In this document: positions 1 through 7,384 of the stretch, piece after piece
How positions within the stretch are numbered: position 1 is the first letter of the stretch
Layout: the number at the start of each line of letters is the position of its first letter
From: a bacterium
GTDB lineage: Bacteria > Zhuqueibacterota > Zhuqueibacteria > Oleimicrobiales > Geothermoviventaceae
Reading direction: 5' to 3'
DNA length: 7,384 nt
Assembly: GCA_028275345.1 (NCBI GenBank)
Contig: JAPWUV010000021.1
Location: 1-7,384, forward strand
Made by a program: the position numbers and the translations under genes
The notes under the pieces: model-generated
What the model was told of the DNA's origin: nothing
Seen by the model: the letters and a program-made list of their open reading frames with translations, nothing else
The model's database searches: none

Positions 1-2556
<2,556 letters not shown>

Positions 2557-2560
<4 letters not shown>

Positions 2561-5472
2561 CGCGACACCACGGGTTGCAGCACCAGGATTCCTAAGAGAT
2601 CGGGGGGAAACTGTGGCTTTACTTCGAGCCCCCGCACGCGCATCGACACAGCTTGGCGGATGCGTCTGTGAGCCGCTTCCAGTTCTCGGGCACGTTGGAT
2701 GAGGCGCTCCCGAACGTATCCCGGCACTCCCACTCGCTGCCCACCGCTCTCCGCTCGCTGTTCGCTGCTCGCTATGGCACTCCAATCACCCAGGCTCGCA
2801 AGCGCTCGTTCCACTAGCTCCCGCTTTTCCGCCAGCGCGAGATTGGCATCGGGCCTAGCCTCGGCCAGAAGCCGGAGGGCGTCACGGGCTTCTAGCCATC
2901 TGGCCTCGTTGCCGCCCAACCCAACGAAGCCGAGCACTAACACCTCCTCGGAGAGGAGGGGACGCGCCTGGGGTTGCTCCACCAAGTAGCGCACGCGCAG
3001 CAGGAGGATCGTCGTGAGCTCGTTCACGGCTCGCGTGCGCACAGCACCGCAGCGGGAGACGGTCGCGTTGCCCGGGCGGTTCAGCGCTTCCTCGAAAAGG
3101 AAACGCGCCAGCGTGGCTACGAAGCGGTGGTTCCGCCCTATGTATTCGGCGCCCTCGGGCGTCGGGGAGTCGAAGCTGATGAGCCAGAACGACGAGCGGC
3201 GAGCAGCGAGCAGTGAGCGGTTAGGCAAGGCCAGCCGGATCGGCTCGGGCAGCGTCGCGGTTGCCTCCGGGGTCACCGTCACCCGGAAGACGCCTTGCCG
3301 CCGGTCCAAGGCAACCGCAAGACCGATTCGCTGAGCCGCCGCGAGGAAGAACTCCCGCACCGCGGTGGGATCGCCGAGGACCGCGTCCGTAGCCTCGAGC
3401 TCACGCTGCACTTCTTCGGGCTTGAGCGCTCGCTGTGCGAAGCGGGTCCGGTTGACCCGTTCCCGCTCCGCGTCGCGTTCCCACCGCCGATGAAATTCGG
3501 CCACCCCTGGTACCCCGAGGTCCAGTACGAGCTGCCGCCCAGCCGCCCCACGTCCGCCGCGAAGGAAAAGCGCTTCGAGCACGGCTTGGGTGACGCTTTC
3601 GCTTTCTTCGGGCACGGGCACGTGCGTGCCCAGCGTGCGGTGGATCTCCCGCGCCTTGTCGAGGAGCACCCTGATCACCACGCCGTCCACCGGGTTGTCG
3701 CACCCGAAGAAGCGAATGGCCTTGACCCGCTTGGCCTTTTGGCCGTAGCGGTCCACCCGTCCCTCACGCTGCTCGAGCCGGTTCGGGTTCCAAGGGAGGT
3801 CGTAGTGGACCACGGCGGTGAACTTCTCCTGGAGGTTTACGCCCTCGGAGAGGCAGTCAGTGGCGACGAGCACGCGGGGCCGGTCGACGGTAATCTCCTC
3901 GATCTTGGCCTGGCGCTCGTCGTCGCCCATGCGGCCAGTGACGCATACCACCTGCACCTCGGGATCCAATCGCTGTCGCAAGTGATCCGCGACGTATTTC
4001 GCAGTGGCTACGTACCGGCACCAGAGGATGGGATGGAAGCCTTGCTGCACCAAGCGCCGTACGATCTCGATCGCCCGCTCGAGCTTGGTGTCCTCGGCCG
4101 TGTCCAGGAGTCGTTCGGCCAGCCGCGCGAGTTCTCGGAGCTTGCGACGGTCACCGTCGGCCAGGGTCTCGAGCGTGGCGTCGAGAGCCGGCGTAGGCGA
4201 TTCGTCCTCGGTACGATGCTCCGCCGACTCAAACACGAAGGGACCGAAGTCGCGCTCCTCGCCCTCTGCCAGCGAAACTCCCGCACGGTTGGCAAGCGCC
4301 GCCACTGCCGCAGCTGGGCTCGACATCACGCACCGCAAGAGCGCGAGCGCCCCCCAGTAGCGCACCCGGCGCTTGCGCTCCTCCAGGTGCGCGCCGGTTC
4401 GCACAATCTCCGAGCAGAACGCGTACGTGCGCTTGAACAGCTCGCGGTACGGGCCGGAGAGTTCGTAGGTCTCGTCCGCCGGTTCCCGCTGCGGAAAACA
4501 AACAGTTCCTTCCCAAGCCTGCTCGATGTCGGCACGGGTCCGTTGAACGAAGTGACGCGCAAGCTCGCTCCGTTGTGCTTCGGTCAGGTCCGAGATGTTC
4601 CACCTGGCAAAATCGGGCTTCAGTAGGCCCAGAAGGGAGCGAAACGCCTCTTCGAGGCCACTATGCGGCGTAGCGGTGAGGAGAATCAGGTGACGCTTCG
4701 GGTCTTTTGCGACATCGCGCAACAGAGCGTGCCGTTCTTGCTGGCGGGTCCCGCAAGCTTCTGCAGCGCCGTGAGCCTCGTCGACGATCACCAGCTCTGG
4801 ACAGAACTGAAGAAACTGGTGGCGGTTGCGGTCGGTCTTGACAAAGTCGATGCTCGCTACTTGAACCGGGAAGTGCTCGTAGAGGCTTTTTCCGTGAGGT
4901 GCCTGCCGCTCGAGCTGCCCCACCGTCCCCGAACGGATCACCACGGGCTCAAGGTCGAACTTCTCGGCGAGTTCCTTGGCCCATTGCTCGCAGAGGTAGG
5001 GCGGGCACAGCACGCAAAAGCGCCGAATCTCGCCACGGTCGAGGAGTTCTCGCGCGATGAGCAGCGCCTCGATGGTTTTACCCACGCCGACATCGTCGGC
5101 AATGAACAGCCGCACTGGGTCCAGGCGCAGCGCCATCATCAGGGGGACGAACTGATACGTCCTCGGTCGGATCGAGATGCGACCTAGCGAGCGAAACGGG
5201 GTCGCACCCTCGCGCAGCGTCAGCCGCGCTGCCTGCCAGAGGAGGTGGGCACTCGTTGCGTCGCTTACATCGTCCGGTGATGGGGCGGGGAAGACGGCGG
5301 GCCTAACCCTCTCTTCTGGCAAATCGTATCCAACGAGGTTGGCTAGCTTCCGATGGATCGCCACGACCTCCCCCGTGCCACCTGCAAGAGGGCGAAGAAG
5401 GAAGACGTCGTCTTCACTGGGAAGCAATACCCATTCTCGGTTTCGGCAGCGAACTATGGTTCCCGGATTCAT
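2557..5472 (-). CDS. drmD: DISARM class 1 SNF2-like helicase DrmD
   Basis: This is a 971-residue superfamily 2 (SNF2-type) ATPase, expected to translocate on DNA in the DISARM phage-defence complex. Seen in order: an N-terminal GTIVRCRNREWVLLP segment, RTYQ (Q-like, ~104-107), Walker A ADDVGVGKT (125-133), DEAH box (231-234), TATPHSG motif III (266-272), motif V ATDCLSEGVNLQ (537-548) and motif VI EQREGRVDRYGQ (567-578) with the arginine finger. A ~330-residue C-terminal region has no motif I recognise. The frame stays open to an ATG at 5652, but the start at 5472 is preferred: GAGGG sits 6 nt upstream, and DrmD-like proteins begin just before the REWVLLP segment. The 60 extra residues upstream look non-homologous. 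Length fits the family (~1000 aa). It is first in its operon and overlaps the methyltransferase. Two short mirrored repeat copies lie in frame in the C-terminal part. Another SNF2 helicase paired with a methylase remains possible, but overall similarity and gene order favour DrmD. Confidence 0.85.
2751..2773. repeat. Short GC-rich repeat inside drmD, copy 1
   Basis: On the plus strand this reads CCGCTCGCTGTTCGCTGCTC and onward, with related CACTCGCTG units just before it (from about 2731). On the drmD strand it encodes the serine/glutamine-rich stretch ASSEQRAESGGQR (about residues 900-913). It matches the reverse complement of copy 2 at 20 of 22 positions. Confidence 0.65.
3194..3220. repeat. 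Short GC-rich repeat inside drmD, copy 2 (inverted)
   Basis: On the plus strand it reads GAGCGGCGAGCAGCGAGCAG and onward, in the opposite orientation to copy 1 and about 420 nt from it. On the drmD strand it encodes RSLLAARRSS (residues 752-761). Both copies keep the helicase frame open. Confidence 0.65.
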
Positions 5473-5483
5473 GACCCACCCTC
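5473..5483 (-). promoter_or_regulatory. Ribosome binding site of drmD
   Basis: On the coding strand GAGGG (complement of 5479-5483) stands 6 nt before ATG 5472. This spacing supports starting drmD here and not at the upstream in-frame ATG at 5652. Confidence 0.55.
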
Positions 5484-5559
5484 GATTCCATGAATTTGAG
5501 GCTTGGGGGCGTTTTACAGGAAGAAAGACCGAGGAGCTTTTGCTCGTGAACGGGGAGTC

Positions 5560-5574
5560 GTTCCCTGGGGGAAC
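5560..5574. repeat. Perfect palindrome GTTCCC-TGG-GGGAAC in the drmD leader
   Basis: The arms are 6 bp and perfect, with a 3-nt centre. Another GTTCCC (5616-5621) lies about 45 nt away inside an imperfect palindrome, CGGGGACGTTCCCG (5609-5622, 12 of 14 positions symmetrical). Both lie between the candidate promoter and the drmD start, so they could be operator sites or form leader RNA structure. No regulator gene is visible in the window. Confidence 0.4.
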
Positions 5575-5634
5575 TGGCAGATGTTTCCATCTCAGCCGAT
5601 AGACCTTGCGGGGACGTTCCCGTTGTCTGGGTCG

Positions 5635-5662
5635 AAAATATAGGAAGCGCAATTGATCTCAA
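5635..5662 (-). promoter_or_regulatory. Candidate sigma70 promoter for the drm operon
   Basis: On the minus strand TTGAGA (complement of 5657-5662, 5/6 match to TTGACA) is followed after 16 nt by TATTTT (complement of 5635-5640, 4/6 match to TATAAT). Transcription would begin near 5628 and leave a leader of about 155 nt before drmD. The -35 overlaps a small inverted repeat. This is inferred from consensus match only. Confidence 0.35.
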
Positions 5663-5663
5663 T
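5652..5663. repeat. Inverted repeat overlapping the candidate drm -35
   Basis: ATTGA-TC-TCAAT has perfect 5-bp arms and a 2-nt centre. It covers the putative -35 hexamer of the drm promoter, where a dimeric repressor could act. It is short enough to arise by chance. Confidence 0.3.
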
Positions 5664-6181
5664 GAGACCGAAAGGGAAACGGTCGTGACCACCTGAGTCG
5701 ATGGGGCCCCTTGGCCCTTTTCGGCCCCCACCCCCGTTTCCAACCCTAAAGGGGAGGACGGGAAGCTTCCTTCTGCGAGGCCTCTCACTTGAGCTATCTC
5801 CCCCAGTTCGGAACCCAATGATTGGCCTTTTTACCACCATGAAGCGCGAAATTCAATCCGCAAGTTCCGGTACGCTCTTCCAATGCCTCTTGTTGGAACA
5901 TCCTCCCCTCCTCAAAGCCCGATAGAGGGCACTTCAGCGTGAAACTCCTTAGTGTGAGGGGCCCCTTCGAGCCCACAGGAGGCCCCTTTCATCGGGCCGC
6001 TTTCCTCCCTCCACTCACATCACCTAGGAGGTCCTGGTGAAGAGAAGCTCGAACCCGGGATGCTTTGGGGAAAAGTGAGGGACGGTGACCCCGCCCTTCA
6101 ATCTCCCCGAGGAGAGCCCCAGATGGGGGAACGAATATACTTTCAGCAGCCCCTCGACTCGCCTAATCGTACATCCAGGTA
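5663..6181. other. Intergenic stretch without a convincing gene
   Basis: No reading frame here has a recognisable protein, a ribosome binding site or family motifs; the short frames on both strands have low-complexity proline, serine and glycine content. The stretch is rich in G and C runs (GGGGCCCC near 5703, GGCCCCT near 5981). It has small hairpin-forming elements: TTCCAA/TTGGAA at 5878-5883 and 5893-5898, TCTCC-CCGA-GGAGA at 6102-6115, and CCCC-AGAT-GGGG at 6117-6128. No tRNA or attachment site was found. In composition it looks more like the ActB-like gene than the drm genes. Confidence 0.6.
5957..5987 (+). terminator. Weak terminator-like hairpin
   Basis: AGGGGCC (5957-5963) pairs perfectly with GGCCCCT (5981-5987) across a 17-nt loop. 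Only a few T residues follow, so it is a poor intrinsic terminator and may just be an inverted repeat. If real it would isolate the ActB-like gene from transcription arriving from the left. Confidence 0.2.
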
Positions 6182-6210
6182 TTGGCCACAAAGTGATCCC
6201 CGGATATAAT
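6182..6210 (+). promoter_or_regulatory. Sigma70-type promoter of the ActB-like gene
   Basis: TTGGCC (6182-6187, 4/6 match to TTGACA) is followed by exactly 17 nt and a perfect TATAAT (6205-6210). Transcription should start near 6217, giving a leader of only about 25 nt that still includes the ribosome binding site. Confidence 0.6.
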
Positions 6211-6221
6211 TCGCAGCAGAT

Positions 6222-6229
6222 AGGTGGAG
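6222..6229 (+). promoter_or_regulatory. Ribosome binding site of the ActB-like gene
   Basis: AGGTGGAG is a good Shine-Dalgarno but ends 12 nt before ATG 6242, a somewhat long spacing. GTG 6224 is in frame but lies inside this element, directly after an in-frame TAG at 6221, so it is unlikely to be the start. Confidence 0.5.
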
Positions 6230-6241
6230 ATTGACCCTCAG

Positions 6242-7384
6242 ATGGCATCTTTGGGCCGAAGACATTTTCTGAAACTTCTCGGTCTTGTGGGGAGTGCATC
6301 CCTGACAGGATGTTCCTCCGAGTCTCCCAGAAGGCTCATCCCCTATCTCAATCCACCAAAGGATGTTGTGCCAGGAAAGGCCTCTTGGTACGCAACGACC
6401 TGCATGGAATGCCAGGCTGGATGCGGTCTTTGGGCCAGAAACAGGGATGGTCGGGTAGTCAAATTGGAAGGCAATCCCGCTCACCCCGTCAATAGGGGGG
6501 CTCTGTGTGCGAGGGGGCAGGCCGGCCTTCAGGGCCTTTACGATCCGGACAGGTTCAGGGGACCGGGAGAGAAAGACGGCTCGGGGGTCTTCCGAGCCCT
6601 CAACTGGGAGGAAGCCTTCTCCAAAGCTGCCATGGAGTTAAAGGGGCTCCTATCCCGAGGGGAGGGAGAGAGGGCGGTTTTCATGACGGGCCTTCTCACA
6701 GGAAGCCTCAGGGACCTCTGCATCGAGTGGGTGGAAAAGTTGGCCCTAGGGGGGCTTGTGATGTACGAGCCCCTCTCTTACGAGCCTTTGGCGCAAGCGG
6801 CCCAGAAGGTGTTCGGAACTTGGGCAGTTCCCCATTACTCCATGGAAAAGGCTGACCTCATAATCTCTTTCGGGGCAGATTTTCTCTCGACCTGGATTTC
6901 TCCCGTGGAGTATGCCAGGAGGTTTTCGGAGTTCAGGACGCCTGAGGAAGGAAAAAGGGGGTTTTTCGTCTTTTTCGGGCCGCGGCTCTCCCAGACTGCT
7001 GCCAATGCCGATATGTGGCTCCAGGTGAGACCTGGAGCTCAGAGGTATGCTGCACTTGCCCTCCTCAAAGCTTCTTGGAAAGACAAAGAGGGGGAAAAGG
7101 CCCCATGGCCAGGAAGCGCCGATCTTGAAGCCTTTCTCGAGAAATGGGAGGAAGAAACGCTCCTTTCCAAGGCGGGTCTGAAAAGGGAAGAGTTCCATTT
7201 CGTGAGGAAGCTCTTTCAAAGGTCGAGGAGGCCTATCGTCTTATCCTCAGGTCTTGAGACTGTGGATCCTCATGCCCATGAAACCGCTTGGATCTCTCAC
7301 GTACTGTGCTCTCTCAAGAAAGAGAGCCTCGAGCTCATAGATGTGGGAAGAGGATGGTCCATCGCATCCGCAGCCAAGAGATCA
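6242..7384 (+). CDS. ActB-like molybdopterin-oxidoreductase-family lipoprotein, N-terminal part (3' end outside window)
   Basis: There are 381 codons open to the right edge. The N-terminus has a twin-arginine signal (RRHFLKLLG, residues 6-14) followed by a lipobox LTGC (21-24), so the product is probably Tat-exported, lipidated on C24 and anchored outside the membrane. YLNPPKDVVPG (35-45) and GLYDPDR (98-104) match the ActB subunit of alternative complex III, a quinol-oxidising respiratory complex. Four cysteines C54, C57, C61 and C89 (C-x2-C-x3-C-x27-C) form a molybdopterin-oxidoreductase [4Fe-4S] motif. In the later catalytic region (YEPLSYEPL, 175-183) no cysteine ligand for molybdenum is apparent, so cofactor content is uncertain. 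Full-length relatives are ~700-1000 aa, and partner ferredoxin, NrfD-like and cytochrome genes would be expected to the right. Arginine codons are 24/29 AGG or AGA, unlike the drm genes. ATG 6242 is preferred to GTG 6224 because AGGTGGAG lies upstream of the ATG. Polysulfide/thiosulfate reductase-type catalytic subunit is the main alternative. Confidence 0.8.
   Translation, partial: MASLGRRHFLKLLGLVGSASLTGCSSESPRRLIPYLNPPKDVVPGKASWYATTCMECQAGCGLWARNRDGRVVKLEGNPAHPVNRGALCARGQAGLQGLYDPDRFRGPGEKDGSGVFRALNWEEAFSKAAMELKGLLSRGEGERAVFMTGLLTGSLRDLCIEWVEKLALGGLVMYEPLSYEPLAQAAQKVFGTWAVPHYSMEKADLIISFGADFLSTWISPVEYARRFSEFRTPEEGKRGFFVFFGPRLSQTAANADMWLQVRPGAQRYAALALLKASWKDKEGEKAPWPGSADLEAFLEKWEEETLLSKAGLKREEFHFVRKLFQRSRRPIVLSSGLETVDPHAHETAWISHVLCSLKKESLELIDVGRGWSIASAAKRS

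Noticed and set aside
3295-4626. 443-codon open frame on the plus strand opposite drmD
   Set aside because: It lies entirely antisense to the helicase motifs and its protein shows no family motif. Long antisense frames are common in GC-rich genes.
5761-5770. Palindrome GGAAGCTTCC
   Set aside because: It is a single 10-bp palindrome with no second copy or promoter nearby, so it is probably chance.
5414-5976. Several small open frames in the intergenic stretch (74-134 codons)
   Set aside because: Their composition is low-complexity, they mutually overlap on both strands, and none has a ribosome binding site or family resemblance.
6040-6062. Partial tRNA T-arm-like sequence (CTCGAACCCGGG and its complement GGGTTCGAG)
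   Set aside because: No 5-bp T-stem, acceptor stem or anticodon arm can be formed around it on either strand.
6746-7219. 157-codon minus-strand open frame
   Set aside because: It is antisense to the ActB-like gene, and the plus frame carries the signal peptide and motif evidence.

Overview
The window has two unrelated parts that face away from each other. On the minus strand, from about 5472 down past the left edge, lie two overlapping genes that look like the start of a class 1 DISARM anti-phage operon: a complete SNF2-type helicase (drmD, 971 aa) and an Eco57I-like adenine-N6 DNA methyltransferase (drmMI, at least 853 aa, running off the left edge). They share a 4-nt ATGA stop/start overlap. 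Known class 1 DISARM loci continue with drmA, drmB and drmC, which would lie beyond position 1.

From 6242 off the right edge, on the plus strand, is the N-terminal part (381 codons) of a Tat-exported, lipobox-bearing molybdopterin-oxidoreductase-like protein related to ActB of alternative complex III. Unlike the ActB proteins I can recall, it keeps a full four-cysteine [4Fe-4S] motif. It has a convincing sigma70-type promoter (TTGGCC-17-TATAAT) just upstream.

The ~770 nt between the two start codons hold no convincing gene. They contain candidate promoters for both directions, a few inverted repeats that may be operators, and a weak terminator-like hairpin.

The two halves use codons very differently. 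Arginine in the ActB-like gene is almost all AGG/AGA (24 of 29), while the drm genes favour CGC/CGG. This suggests the defence operon was acquired horizontally beside a host respiratory locus. A Tat-exported lipoprotein of this family points to a bacterium with a quinone-linked respiratory chain, possibly an anaerobe or thermophile from a deep lineage, but the window does not allow a firm taxonomic call. No tRNA, integrase, transposase or CRISPR array is visible.

In the cell, DrmD would act as the ATP-driven DNA translocase and DrmMI would mark self DNA by adenine methylation. The ActB-like protein would work outside the cytoplasmic membrane in electron transfer, with no functional link to the defence genes.
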